Below, piece by piece: positions 1-8,524 of a stretch of DNA of 64,000 nt. A program made the position numbers and the translations under genes. The notes under the pieces are model-generated. The model was not told the origin of the DNA. It was given only the letters and a program-made list of their open reading frames with translations, and ran no database searches. Source of the stretch: Pseudovibrio exalbescens (GTDB lineage: Bacteria > Pseudomonadota > Alphaproteobacteria > Rhizobiales > Stappiaceae). The stretch's first letter is position 1. Each line of letters starts with the position of its first letter. The DNA lies in assembly GCF_028737195.1 (NCBI RefSeq), contig NZ_JAQZAJ010000005.1:338168-402167 (forward strand). The letters run 5' to 3'.

Positions 1-500
1 AAGGCGCGCAGGCTCGCTTTCAGCTCTTCAAGATGTCGCTGCTCGAAATGAAACGGGCCAAGTTCCGTTTCTTCCGCGACCTCATCCAGATTGTTCTGAG
101 AGTTTGAAAGCACGAACAGCAGATGCTGCGCGTTCCGCAATTCCAGAAAACGTTTCTTTAAATAGCTGAACCGGGAGGTCTCGTTCTCAAAGTACCGATC
201 GACGTCTGCGATGCCATCTTCACCGCGAAAATGATGAAAGAAGCGAATGCCATACGGGTGCCAGGTTGGGTGGCCGGGCCCCTCTTCAATCTGCTCTCGG
301 GTAAAGAGCGGAAAGCCATCGTCGAGCAACTTTGCCAGACCTTCCGGCGGCGTGATCAAGCCGTCAAAAAAGTGGGATACGTGCTGCACGGGCTCGCCAA
401 TGAGGCTCGAAATCAGCTCGACGTGTGTTCTTATCTGTCGTGCGCTTTGGCATGAAATGCCTAAACTGACAACGGCAGTGTTTTGTCCGGCAGCTGACAT
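1..500 (-). CDS. DUF1796 papain-like cysteine peptidase family protein (C-terminus beyond window)
   Basis: An open frame runs from an ATG at 500 to the left edge without a stop, about 166 residues. Near the N-terminus is SLGISCQSARQI followed by HFFDGLITPPEG. This matches the layout of the DUF1796 family (putative papain-like cysteine peptidases), where a Gly-x-x-Cys is followed by a Phe-Asp-x-x-x-Thr-Pro block. Cys17 would be the presumed nucleophile. Downstream, RYFENETSRFSYLKKRF and LLFVLSNSQNN also fit the family. In other bacteria such genes often lie near glycan or surface-polysaccharide genes, but the neighbour here is glcF, 75 bp away and in the same direction. The substrate is unknown. 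The family call rests on motif recognition; activity is not shown. Confidence 0.72.
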   Translation of the reverse strand, partial: MSAAGQNTAVVSLGISCQSARQIRTHVELISSLIGEPVQHVSHFFDGLITPPEGLAKLLDDGFPLFTREQIEEGPGHPTWHPYGIRFFHHFRGEDGIADVDRYFENETSRFSYLKKRFLELRNAQHLLFVLSNSQNNLDEVAEETELGPFHFEQRHLEELKASLRA

Positions 501-518
501 GATGGGCGCCTTGTTATC

Positions 519-541
519 CGAATAAACACGATTGTTATTCG
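519..541. promoter_or_regulatory. Inverted repeat upstream of the DUF1796 gene
   Basis: CGAATAA and TTATTCG are separated by 9 bp, 19 bp upstream of the DUF1796 start codon. It could be an operator or a promoter-proximal palindrome. No regulator is identified. Confidence 0.3.
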
Positions 542-575
542 TTTAAAGTTAGTGCGCGCTACCCAGAACCACAAG

Positions 576-1883
576 TCAGGCCTCCAGTCCTTCGGGTGCT
601 GGACCTCCATAAATCCAGTCCAACAACTCGACGGTGTGAACGACCGGAACGCCTGCCTTAACGCCAAGTTGAGTGATGCAGCCAATATTACCGGTCGCAA
701 TAAGGTCTGGATCTGTGCGTGCAATATTTGCCAGCTTGCGATCTCGCAGTTTCACGGCGATTTCTGGCTGCAGAATGTTGTAGGTCCCCGCAGAGCCACA
801 GCACAAATGCCCTTCTGGTACATCCTGGACCGTGAACCCAGCGGCTCTGAGCAGATCCTTTGGTTCTCGGGTTATTTTCTGGCCATGTTGCATTGAGCAT
901 GCGGAGTGGTAGGCAACAGTCAGCGCAGGCTGTCGCTCTGGCGGGCCAAGCTCCTTGTCTTTGAGAAACTCAGTAATGTCCTTGGCAGCTGCAGACACCC
1001 GGTCTGCTTTGGCACGATACGCCGGATCTTCTCGAAGCATAAATCCGTAGTCCTTGATGGTGGTGCCGCACCCTGACGCTGTAATGATGATCGCATCCAG
1101 CCCATCGCCGTCCATCTCGCCTATCCATGCGTCCACGTTGCGGCGCGCATTTTCTAGGGATGCCTGTTCCTTGCCCATGTGATGCACCAATGCCCCGCAG
1201 CACACCTCATTTTTGGGGAACACAATGTCGTATCCCATGCGCGTGAGCAGCCGCACGGTGGCATCGTTGATGGAAGGCTTTAGCACCGGCTGCGCGCAGC
1301 CTTGCAAAATCGCCACACGCCCCCTTCTGACGGTGGTGGCAGGGACTTTCTCTGCACCAGCAAACGCTGAAGGCTTCGGCGCTTTCGAGGGAGCCAAAGA
1401 CAACATGGCCGCAAGGCGGAGGAACGGTCCGCCTAGCTTGCTGAACAGTCCACCCAGCGGCTTCATGTAGGAGGCAGCAATCAACGCCCAGCGAAAGCGG
1501 CTTGGAAAAGGCAGAATCAGCGCCAGAATTGCCCGCAACAACCGGTCGTGAAACGGACGCTTGTAGGTTTTTTCGATGTGCATCCGCGCATGATCGACCA
1601 GATGCATGTAATGAACACCCGAGGGACACGTGGTCATGCACGCCAGACAAGACAGGCACCGGTCAATGTGCTTGACCACTTTCGTATCCGCTGGGCGATC
1701 GTTCTCCAGCATGTCTTTGATGAGATAAATTCGTCCGCGCGGACTGTCCAACTCATCCCCCAGCAAGGTGAAGGTGGGACAGGTTGCGGTGCAAAATCCG
1801 CAGTGAACGCATTTGCGCAAGATCTTCTCAGATTCCGCTAGATGAGGGTCTTGCAGCTGCTCGGGGGTAAAGTTGGTTTGCAT
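576..1883 (-). CDS. glcF: Glycolate oxidase iron-sulfur subunit GlcF
   Basis: 435 residues, the usual GlcF length. Two 4Fe-4S cysteine clusters lie at C25/C28/C31/C35 (CVHCGFCTATCP) and C76/C79/C82/C86 (CLSCLACMTTCP). They are followed by two CCG (cysteine-rich) domains with CCGALVHHMGK and CCGSAGTYNIL. The subunit carries electrons from the flavin subunits GlcD/GlcE of membrane-associated glycolate oxidase (glycolate to glyoxylate) towards the respiratory chain. It is the last gene of glcD-glcE-glcF, 3 bp after glcE, so it is co-transcribed. No key cysteine is missing. Confidence 0.95.
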   Translation of the reverse strand: MQTNFTPEQLQDPHLAESEKILRKCVHCGFCTATCPTFTLLGDELDSPRGRIYLIKDMLENDRPADTKVVKHIDRCLSCLACMTTCPSGVHYMHLVDHARMHIEKTYKRPFHDRLLRAILALILPFPSRFRWALIAASYMKPLGGLFSKLGGPFLRLAAMLSLAPSKAPKPSAFAGAEKVPATTVRRGRVAILQGCAQPVLKPSINDATVRLLTRMGYDIVFPKNEVCCGALVHHMGKEQASLENARRNVDAWIGEMDGDGLDAIIITASGCGTTIKDYGFMLREDPAYRAKADRVSAAAKDITEFLKDKELGPPERQPALTVAYHSACSMQHGQKITREPKDLLRAAGFTVQDVPEGHLCCGSAGTYNILQPEIAVKLRDRKLANIARTDPDLIATGNIGCITQLGVKAGVPVVHTVELLDWIYGGPAPEGLEA

Positions 1884-1886
1884 GAC

Positions 1887-3092
1887 CTAGACTCCCGGAT
1901 ACATGCGCCCGGGATTCAGTATCCCATGCGGATCAAATTGTTGCTTCAAGCGACGGGTCAGGGCCGCAAGACCGGGATCGAGCGGTTGGAAAACTTCCGC
2001 ACTAGCCCTCAAGGTTGGACTGCCGCGCACCAGAGTGGCATGCCCTCCGCCGCATTTTCTTAAGGCCTCACGCAACGCAGTACCGTCGTTTTCGGCGGGG
2101 TCACTGACCCAAAGCAAGCCTCCAGCCCAATCGCGAAGCACCACAGCATCCTGAGACAGGCCGGAGATGAAACTCTCGGCGTTTGTAGGCGCAACCGAGA
2201 CACGCCAAAGGGTCGTCTGGCTTCCCGTGAACGCATCCAGCTGACGTAGTGAGCGCCATAGCTTTCTCGAGCCATCCGCTTCCAGCACATCGATGGCCCC
2301 AAAGCCAGAGAGTTCTCGCTTCAAGGTACCAATGCGATATTCGACGGAAGCAGGAATGCCCTCAAGTCGGAGAGCTGTGACGCTTTGGGTCCCCGCAAAC
2401 TCGCCTTTCACAGAGGCTGCCAGCGCTGGTGGAATGTAGGCCGCAGAGGAAACCTCAGCAGAAGACCCCATGGCCGCCGACATGGCGTTTGTGGCCTGCT
2501 GGCCATCCAGCCCAAACAGGCAGAGTGTTTTTTCTTGCGCGGCCTTTGGGGCCACTTTGACGGTGATTTCAGAGGCGACGGCAAGCGTGCCCCAGGAAGA
2601 ACAAAATGCTCGGGCCAGATCGTAGCCCGTTACATTTTTGACCACGCGCCCGCCTGCCTTGAACAGCTCTCCGCGACCGGCCACCGCTTGCAAGCCAAGC
2701 ACATGATCGCGCGCGGCACCAGCCTTGAGGCGGCGCGGGCCCGCGAGGTTGGCCGCCAGAGCACCGCCGAAGGTGCCCTTTCCCACTTCCCCGCCCAGCA
2801 CTGGACCATAATCTACGGGTTCAAAGGCAAGTTCCTGGCCTTCGCTTTCAAGAAGGCTCTCAATCTCCGCGAGAGGCGTGCCCGCCTTTGCGGTCAAAAC
2901 GAGTTCGGAGGGCTCATAGTCGACAATGCCTTTCAACTCCGAAAGCGCCAGTGTATGTGCGCCCTGCACCTGCCTTCCCAGCGCTGTTTTCGTGCCGGTA
3001 CCCACCACTTCGAGCGGTTCGCGTTCGGCAGCTGCCCACTTCACCAGTTCTTCCAGCTCGGCCGCGTTCTTGGGCCTGAAGCTTTCTCCCAT
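1887..3092 (-). CDS. glcE: Glycolate oxidase FAD-binding subunit GlcE
   Basis: 401 residues. The N-terminal half is a PCMH-type FAD-binding domain (FRPKNAAELEELVKWAA; GGALAANLAGPRR). The C-terminus ends with the FAD-oxidase C signature FDPHGILNPGRMYPG. GlcE is the second, smaller flavoprotein of the glycolate oxidase complex. The ATG at 3092 is preceded by GGGAGG six bases upstream, which supports this start. The gene lies 39 bp after glcD and 3 bp before glcF in one operon. The length is slightly above the E. coli protein (about 350), which is common in alphaproteobacteria. Confidence 0.94.
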   Translation of the reverse strand: MGESFRPKNAAELEELVKWAAAEREPLEVVGTGTKTALGRQVQGAHTLALSELKGIVDYEPSELVLTAKAGTPLAEIESLLESEGQELAFEPVDYGPVLGGEVGKGTFGGALAANLAGPRRLKAGAARDHVLGLQAVAGRGELFKAGGRVVKNVTGYDLARAFCSSWGTLAVASEITVKVAPKAAQEKTLCLFGLDGQQATNAMSAAMGSSAEVSSAAYIPPALAASVKGEFAGTQSVTALRLEGIPASVEYRIGTLKRELSGFGAIDVLEADGSRKLWRSLRQLDAFTGSQTTLWRVSVAPTNAESFISGLSQDAVVLRDWAGGLLWVSDPAENDGTALREALRKCGGGHATLVRGSPTLRASAEVFQPLDPGLAALTRRLKQQFDPHGILNPGRMYPGV

Positions 3093-3131
3093 TGTCGACC
3101 TCCCAAAGCCGATTTTCTGTTTTTCAGCTGA

Positions 3132-4628
3132 TTAGAACCGAGGTATGTCGGGGAACGGCAGCTGCCCTTTGTGAACATGCATGCGGCCCAACTCTGCGCA
3201 GCGATGCAGCACAGGAAACACCTTTCCTGGGTTCAAAAGCTGCTTTTCATCAAAAGCGCACTTCACCCGTTGTTGCTGTTTGAGATCATCTTCCGTGAAC
3301 ATTTCTGGCATCAGATCACGTTTCTCAATGCCAACGCCATGTTCACCGGTCAGCACCCCCCCGACCTCCACGCATAGACGCAGGATATCCGCCCCAAAGG
3401 CTTCTGCTGCTTCAAGCTCTCCCGGCTTGTTTGCATCATACAGGATCAAAGGGTGCAGGTTGCCGTCTCCGGCATGAAAGACGTTGGCGCAGCGCAGATC
3501 GTGCTTCACACTCAGATCCTGCATACGGCGCAAAACTTCGGGCAAAGCCTTCCGTGGAATGGTGCCATCCATGCAAAGGTAATCTGGTGAAATGCGGCCC
3601 ACTGCGGGGAAAGCGGCCTTCCGACCCGCCCAGAAGGTGTTGCGCTCCTCTTCACTCTGCGAAACACGCAGGTAGGTGGAGTTGTTGGCTGTGGCGATGG
3701 CGCTGACCCGATCAAGCAGGTAATCTACCTCCGCCTCCGGCCCATCCAACTCAACAATCATTAGGGCTTCCACATCTAGAGGATAGCCTGCATGAACAAA
3801 GTCCTCTGCCGCATCGATGGCGAGCTTGTCCATCAACTCCATACCACCTGGAATGATGCCTTCACCGATGATCTCCGCTACGCACTGCCCCGCTTCTTCT
3901 GAGGTCGGAAACCCGATCAGTGCGGCACGAGCAGTCTCCGGCTTCTGCAGGATGCGAACGGTGACTTCGGTCACAACGCCCAGCAACCCTTCCGAGCCGG
4001 TCATCAGCGCCAGAAAATCGTAGCCTTCGCTATCCAGATGCTTGCCGCCAAGGCGAATGATCTCGCCAGTCATAAGCACCATTTCCAGCCCCAGCACGTT
4101 GTTGGTCGTGAGGCCATACTTCAGCGAATGCACGCCTCCAGAGTTCTCGGCAATGTTGCCACCGATGGAACAAGCTATCTGAGAGGACGGGTCTGGTGCG
4201 TAGTAGAACCCTTCATGTTGGACCGCATGCGTAATACCCAGATTGGTCACACCGGGCTGGACCACAACGGCGCGGTTCTCGAAGTCGATATCGAGCACCT
4301 GATTAAACTTCATCATGGACATCAGGATGCCATCAGCCAACGGCAGTGCGCCGCCAGAAAGCGAAGTCCCTGCGCCACGAGGAACCACTTTCACATCGTT
4401 ATCATAGCAATACTTGAGAACTCTGGAGACCTGATCAACAGTCTCTGGCAGGACCACGGCCAGCGGCAGCTGACGGTACGCTGTCAGCGCATCAGTTTCA
4501 TATGGCCGAAGTTCAACTTCCTCCGAAATCACCCCCTCTCCCGGGATGATCTGCTGCAAGTCCTGCACAATTTTCATCTTGTTTCGGAGCAGCTTTTCAG
4601 AGGGCTTTGGCATGGCAATGCCGGACAT
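3132..4628 (-). CDS. glcD: Glycolate oxidase catalytic FAD subunit GlcD
   Basis: 498 residues when started at the ATG at 4628, almost the length of E. coli GlcD (499). GGGAGGAAG sits just upstream. The frame stays open to 4970, but that extension would run into the divergent LysR gene, lacks family similarity and is not used. Visible features are the PCMH FAD-binding region (RGAGTSLSGGALP, SIGGNIAENSGG), the C-terminal flavin-oxidase domain with HAGDGNLHP, GVLTGEHGVGIEK and the closing LLNPGKVFP. It oxidises glycolate to glyoxylate together with GlcE and GlcF. It is the first gene of the operon and probably under control of the adjacent LysR protein (inference). Confidence 0.96.
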   Translation of the reverse strand: MSGIAMPKPSEKLLRNKMKIVQDLQQIIPGEGVISEEVELRPYETDALTAYRQLPLAVVLPETVDQVSRVLKYCYDNDVKVVPRGAGTSLSGGALPLADGILMSMMKFNQVLDIDFENRAVVVQPGVTNLGITHAVQHEGFYYAPDPSSQIACSIGGNIAENSGGVHSLKYGLTTNNVLGLEMVLMTGEIIRLGGKHLDSEGYDFLALMTGSEGLLGVVTEVTVRILQKPETARAALIGFPTSEEAGQCVAEIIGEGIIPGGMELMDKLAIDAAEDFVHAGYPLDVEALMIVELDGPEAEVDYLLDRVSAIATANNSTYLRVSQSEEERNTFWAGRKAAFPAVGRISPDYLCMDGTIPRKALPEVLRRMQDLSVKHDLRCANVFHAGDGNLHPLILYDANKPGELEAAEAFGADILRLCVEVGGVLTGEHGVGIEKRDLMPEMFTEDDLKQQQRVKCAFDEKQLLNPGKVFPVLHRCAELGRMHVHKGQLPFPDIPRF

Positions 4629-4794
4629 GGGCTTCCTCCCAGTGCGCGTGTCTTTGTCCCCTGTGGCTCTTAAATGGCCCTTCGTTTTCGTTTTGGTAGT
4701 TTCCCGTAAATGTGGCACAAAGCAATACATGCCGATATAGCAATAATGTCGAACTACTCTTTCCCTGAGAGAATTAGTGAGCCCGTAAGAGAGA

Positions 4795-5724
4795 ATGAGC
4801 ACTATTTCTGAAATGGAGATTTTCACGCACGTGGTTGCAAGCGGCGGCATGTCGGCAGCAGCGCGTGAACTCGGGCTTTCGCCAGCGGTTGTTTCAAAAA
4901 AGCTCAGCAAGCTTGAACAGCGGCTCGGCACTCGTCTGTTGCAACGAACAACGCGGCAGATCGCTCTCACGGAGGCTGGGCAAGGCTACTATGAGCGGGT
5001 ACTCGAGATTCTGGCTTCCATAGATGAAGCGGAGGCGTATGTCTCCCGCCGGTCGTCAGCTGTTCAAGGCCTGCTGCGCGTCTCGGCACCCACATCATTT
5101 GGGCGCATGCACATTGCCCCGCATCTGAACCAGTTCTTGTTGAACCACCCGGAAGTTACCCTGCAGCTCGATCTCTCAGACACCTTCGTGGACATTGTTG
5201 GGGAGGGGTATGATGTGGCGATCCGTATCGGGCATTTGGAAGATTCCAGCCTCGTTGCCAGGCGGCTAGCTCCGATACACCGGATTCTCTGTGCAGCGCC
5301 GGGATATCTGGAGCGTCATGGACCGGTGTATTCTCTCGAAGATCTTCTGGAAAACCATGTGTGTCTGGCTGCGACCCAGCAGGAGCTTTGGCGGCTGGAA
5401 GGACCAGAAGGAGATGTTACCGTTCACTCCCGTGGTCCGCTGCGCACCAACTCAAGTGAAGTAGTTCGCGAGGCGGTATTGGCGGGGGTTGGCGTTGCCC
5501 TTCGCTCCACGTGGGATGTGGGAGAAGAGCTCCGGCAGGGAAAACTGGTCGCCATACTGCCGGTTTATCGCGCTTCTCGGCACATTGCCCTTCAGGCTGT
5601 CTACCCATCTCGCCATTTCGTTCCTGCAAAGCTTCGGGCTTTTGTGGAGTTCCTTGCCACGCTCTACAGCCCCCGTCCCTATTGGGATGCGGACCTCCCG
5701 GAGATCGGCAATTCGATCAAGTAG
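4795..5724 (+). CDS. LysR family transcriptional regulator, divergent from glcDEF
   Basis: 309 residues. The N-terminal winged helix-turn-helix is typical (MEIFTHVVASGGMSAAARELGLSP, then KKLSKLEQRLGTRLLQRTTR). The C-terminal part is a LysR substrate-binding fold of the CrgA/DmlR-like subgroup (LRVSAPTSFGRMHIAPHL, YDVAIRIG, GVALRSTWDVGEEL). The divergent orientation over a 166 bp intergenic region suggests it controls glcDEF, perhaps sensing glycolate or a related acid. That is inference from position only. A short AAGAGAGA lies directly before the ATG at 4795. An internal ATG at 4813 is an alternative start. Confidence 0.88.
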   Translation: MSTISEMEIFTHVVASGGMSAAARELGLSPAVVSKKLSKLEQRLGTRLLQRTTRQIALTEAGQGYYERVLEILASIDEAEAYVSRRSSAVQGLLRVSAPTSFGRMHIAPHLNQFLLNHPEVTLQLDLSDTFVDIVGEGYDVAIRIGHLEDSSLVARRLAPIHRILCAAPGYLERHGPVYSLEDLLENHVCLAATQQELWRLEGPEGDVTVHSRGPLRTNSSEVVREAVLAGVGVALRSTWDVGEELRQGKLVAILPVYRASRHIALQAVYPSRHFVPAKLRAFVEFLATLYSPRPYWDADLPEIGNSIK

Positions 5725-5883
5725 GCTTGTTTTTGATTTGAGCCGTTCTAAATCTGCGACAACATGTCGTCATCCATTCCGCTTACCTTAAAGGGAAAGT
5801 GGTGGCACCTTTAGAAGAGTTCTTAAAGGTTTAGTGGAGTGGGCAGTCCCAGACTGCCCGACAATCGAGGGAGATTTGTCCGA

Positions 5884-6285
5884 ATGAAGAGACTTGTAGG
5901 CGCGCTGGTATCGTTTGGTGTTGCGCTGGCCGCAACCTCGGCCATGGCTGAAGGCGATCCAGGAGCAGGTGAAAAGGTATTCCGCAAGTGCCAAGCTTGC
6001 CACGCCGTTGGAGAGGACGCGAAAAACAAAGTCGGCCCGGTACTCAACGGCGTTGTTGGCGCTGGCTGGGGCCATATTGATGGCTATCGGTATTCAAAAC
6101 CACTGTTGGCTGGCAAAGAAGAAGGCCGCGTGTGGGACATGGAAACGTTGTCTGCATACCTGCGCAAGCCAAAGGATGTGATACCGAAGGGCCGAATGGC
6201 ATTTGCGGGCCTTCGCAAGGACGCAGACATTGAAAACGTGATCGCGTATCTCAACCAGTACAATCTGGACGGTACGACCAAATAA
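5884..6285 (+). CDS. Periplasmic class I cytochrome c (c2/c550-like)
   Basis: 133 residues from the ATG at 5884, chosen because it begins a good signal peptide (MKRLVGALVSFGVALAATSAMA) and follows GAGGGAG; the frame upstream to 5839 is not needed. The mature part has one haem-binding motif CQACH (C36, C39, H40) and a distal methionine in PKGRMAFAGL (M105). This is the layout of small soluble class I cytochromes c. It likely shuttles electrons in the periplasm. It lies between the glycolate oxidase regulator and a LutA-like CCG protein, so a link to oxidation of hydroxyacids is possible but not shown. A terminator follows at 6315. Confidence 0.9.
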   Translation: MKRLVGALVSFGVALAATSAMAEGDPGAGEKVFRKCQACHAVGEDAKNKVGPVLNGVVGAGWGHIDGYRYSKPLLAGKEEGRVWDMETLSAYLRKPKDVIPKGRMAFAGLRKDADIENVIAYLNQYNLDGTTK

Positions 6286-6314
6286 GCTTGGCAAAGCCTT
6301 GAATATGTGATCAT

Positions 6315-6339
6315 GAGGGGGCTGGCGGCCCCCTCTTTT
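6315..6339 (+). terminator. Rho-independent terminator after the cytochrome c gene
   Basis: GAGGGGGC and GCCCCCTC form an 8-bp GC-rich stem with a 5-base loop, followed by TTTT. It lies 30 bp after the cytochrome c stop. It also argues against starting the next gene at the upstream ATGs at 6307 or 6313. Confidence 0.85.
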
Positions 6340-6405
6340 CGTTCCGGCGGACTGTCTGCTGTGTTACGATCACACGTCTTTAGCAAACAAGCCACAAGCT
6401 TACCC

Positions 6406-7119
6406 ATGTCGAATGCTCCCAGCCCTCATGTCGGGCTTTTCTCCACTTGTCTTGCAGATACGTTCAGGCCGCAGATTGTTCAGGCCGCACTGGATCTGCT
6501 GGAGAAGACGGGCTGTAGGCTTGGCATGCCGCGCGGCCAGAGCTGCTGCGGCTTTACCGCAGAGACTTCCGGGGAGGCCGACAGTGCAAAAGACATGGCT
6601 TCGGATGCACTGGCCAGATTCGCTGAGTATGACGTGGTGGTCGCGATATCGCACACTTGTGCGCGCTCGCTTGAGGCCGCAGCTGCTGGGAATTCTGCGC
6701 CGCGGATCTATTCCCTCACTCAGTTTCTTTGGGATCACTATCGCCCTGAAAGACCGTTTGGTGCCTATCATGGACGCCTTGCTTATTTGGCCACCAGCCA
6801 TCGGCCCACTCTGTTTGGCAGCGATACGCCGGGACGTCATCTGCTGGCCAGCCTTGAAGGTGTCGAGCTGATGGATTTCCCAGACATTGGCTCAGACCCG
6901 GCAAACGCCAAAGCGCTGCTCTCTGACAAAAAACAGATCAACGGGCTTGCCCGCCGTATTCACCGTTCTGGTGCAGGGCTTTTTGTGGCCGAAGATCTCG
7001 GCATGCTCATGAGCCTGTCCGGCCCCTTGAAAGCACTCGGGTCTGGCGTGGAACTACGCCATATTGCAGAGGTTCTTGCAGGCAGGATCAAGAGTGCGCC
7101 GATTGGCGTCGGTGGTTGA
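6406..7119 (+). CDS. LutA/YkgE-like (Fe-S) CCG-domain protein, C-terminal cluster motif missing
   Basis: 237 residues from the ATG at 6406; starts further upstream would fall in the terminator. The N-terminal half resembles LutA, a subunit of L-lactate dehydrogenase LutABC: VGLFSTCLADTFRPQ (C15), GQSCCGF (C47/C48) and a later C85 in SHTCARS where LutA has a Ser-Gly-Ser-Cys block. The second CCG motif expected near residue 190 (Cys-Cys-Gly-Phe-Gly-Gly in LutA) is absent: the region reads GLFVAEDLGMLMSLSG. It may therefore bind a different cluster or act as a scaffold. lutB and lutC are not next to it. No convincing ribosome-binding site is seen. The family is clear, the function is not. Confidence 0.72.
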   Translation: MSNAPSPHVGLFSTCLADTFRPQIVQAALDLLEKTGCRLGMPRGQSCCGFTAETSGEADSAKDMASDALARFAEYDVVVAISHTCARSLEAAAAGNSAPRIYSLTQFLWDHYRPERPFGAYHGRLAYLATSHRPTLFGSDTPGRHLLASLEGVELMDFPDIGSDPANAKALLSDKKQINGLARRIHRSGAGLFVAEDLGMLMSLSGPLKALGSGVELRHIAEVLAGRIKSAPIGVGG

Positions 7120-7386
7120 AGAATACCTGAGAGTTGCATAGCGCTGCGCCAGCCAGATAACCTTTCGCGCAATTGCACGGGGCACTGTTTTCACACCCAA
7201 TTTCCGCAGGATAACTTTTTTAAAATCGATTAGTGTACTGCTGCGCGTAACCTGTTTCAGTTGCTCACACCAATGACTACCATTAGGGTACGCGCACACG
7301 GCAAAGGCCGTACACACCTGTTTTTGCAGGCACGTTTGACTATATGCAAGACCTAGATAACAGCTAACCTCGGGAGCAAATCAATC

Positions 7387-8457
7387 ATGGGAAAGCTTAA
7401 GCCTGGTGTTGTCTTCGGTGAAGACTACAAAACCCTTATCGATGCGTGCCGAGAAGGAAAATACGCTCTGCCAGCCGTCAACGTGGTTGGCACCAACTCC
7501 ATAAATGCTGTTCTTGAGGCAGCTGCAAAAAACAAATCAGACATCATTGTTCAGCTCTCCAACGGTGGCGCTCAGTTTTACGCTGGCCTCGGCATGGAAG
7601 ATGCTTTCCAAGCGAAGGTTCTGGGCGCAGTGTCCGCTGCTCGCCACGTCCACCTGCTGGCCGAACACTACGGCGTGGCAGTGGTCCTGCATACAGACCA
7701 CGCCAACCGCAAGCTGGTGCCATGGCTTGAAGCTCTGATCCAGCACGGCGAACAGTTTTTCAAGGACACCGGCAAGCCGTTGTTTTCCTCTCACATGCTC
7801 GACCTTTCCGAAGAGAGCATTGAGGACAACCTTTCCGAGAGCGAGCGCCTGTTGAAGATGATGGCACCGCTGCAGATGAGCCTTGAAATTGAACTCGGCG
7901 TGACTGGTGGCGAAGAAGATGGCATCGGTTCTGATGAAGACATCGGCGCAGACAATCCCAAGCTGTACACTCAGCCTGAAGATGTCCTGCAGGCCTATGA
8001 CCGCCTGAACAAGTTGGGTCACTTCTCCGTTGCCGCGTCATTCGGTAATGTTCACGGCGTTTACAAGCCGGGCAACGTTAAATTGCGTCCAGAAATTCTG
8101 CGTGAAAGCCAAAAGCTGGTCGCCGAGACCCATAATCTGCCTGAGAACCCGCTGGCACTGGTGTTCCACGGCGGCTCTGGCTCTGACAAAGACAAGATCG
8201 CAGAGAGCCTCAACTACGGCGTCTTCAAGATGAACATCGACACCGACACACAGTTTGCCTTTGCAAACCCAGTTGGTGCGTATGTTGAGAAAAACGCTGC
8301 GGCTTTCAAATATCAGATCGACCCGGAAGACGGTACGCCCTACAAGAAGCTCTACGATCCGCGCAAATGGCTGCGCGCTGGTGAGCAAGGCATCATTGAG
8401 CGCCTTGGTGAAGCCTGCGAAGACCTGCGCTGTGCCGGAAAGTCACTGGCACAATAA
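7387..8457 (+). CDS. fbaA: Class II fructose-bisphosphate aldolase
   Basis: 356 residues, the size of class IIA (E. coli FbaA-type) aldolases. Zinc and catalytic motifs are present: VVLHTDHANRKL (D104, H105), SSHMLDLSEE, IELGVTGGEEDG, FGNVHGVYKPGNVKL and LVFHGGSGSDKDK. It cleaves fructose 1,6-bisphosphate to dihydroxyacetone phosphate and glyceraldehyde 3-phosphate, or runs in reverse in gluconeogenesis, in the cytoplasm. GGGAGC lies upstream of the ATG. The 267 bp before the gene hold no other recognisable gene and probably contain its promoter. A strong terminator follows, so it is a single-gene transcript. Confidence 0.95.
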   Translation: MGKLKPGVVFGEDYKTLIDACREGKYALPAVNVVGTNSINAVLEAAAKNKSDIIVQLSNGGAQFYAGLGMEDAFQAKVLGAVSAARHVHLLAEHYGVAVVLHTDHANRKLVPWLEALIQHGEQFFKDTGKPLFSSHMLDLSEESIEDNLSESERLLKMMAPLQMSLEIELGVTGGEEDGIGSDEDIGADNPKLYTQPEDVLQAYDRLNKLGHFSVAASFGNVHGVYKPGNVKLRPEILRESQKLVAETHNLPENPLALVFHGGSGSDKDKIAESLNYGVFKMNIDTDTQFAFANPVGAYVEKNAAAFKYQIDPEDGTPYKKLYDPRKWLRAGEQGIIERLGEACEDLRCAGKSLAQ

Positions 8458-8489
8458 CGCCGCCCAAAACACAAGCTAGATATGAGGAG

Positions 8490-8514
8490 AGCCCGGTTTC
8501 ATGCCGGGCTTTTC
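8490..8514 (+). terminator. Rho-independent terminator after the aldolase gene
   Basis: AGCCCGG and CCGGGCT form a 7-bp stem with a 7-base loop followed by TTTT, 33 bp after the fbaA stop. Confidence 0.85.
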
Positions 8515-8524
8515 CCTTTCGCGG

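Noticed and set aside
2385..3131. 248-residue open frame on the plus strand
   Set aside because: Antisense to glcE, no recognisable motif.
4629..4970. N-terminal extension of glcD to an upstream ATG at 4970 (612 residues)
   Set aside because: The ATG at 4628 has a strong ribosome-binding site and gives the usual GlcD length, and the extension would overlap the divergent LysR gene.
7054..7317. 87-residue open frame on the minus strand before the aldolase gene
   Set aside because: It overlaps the end of the LutA-like gene, has no clear ribosome-binding site and no recognisable motif; the region is better read as a promoter region.
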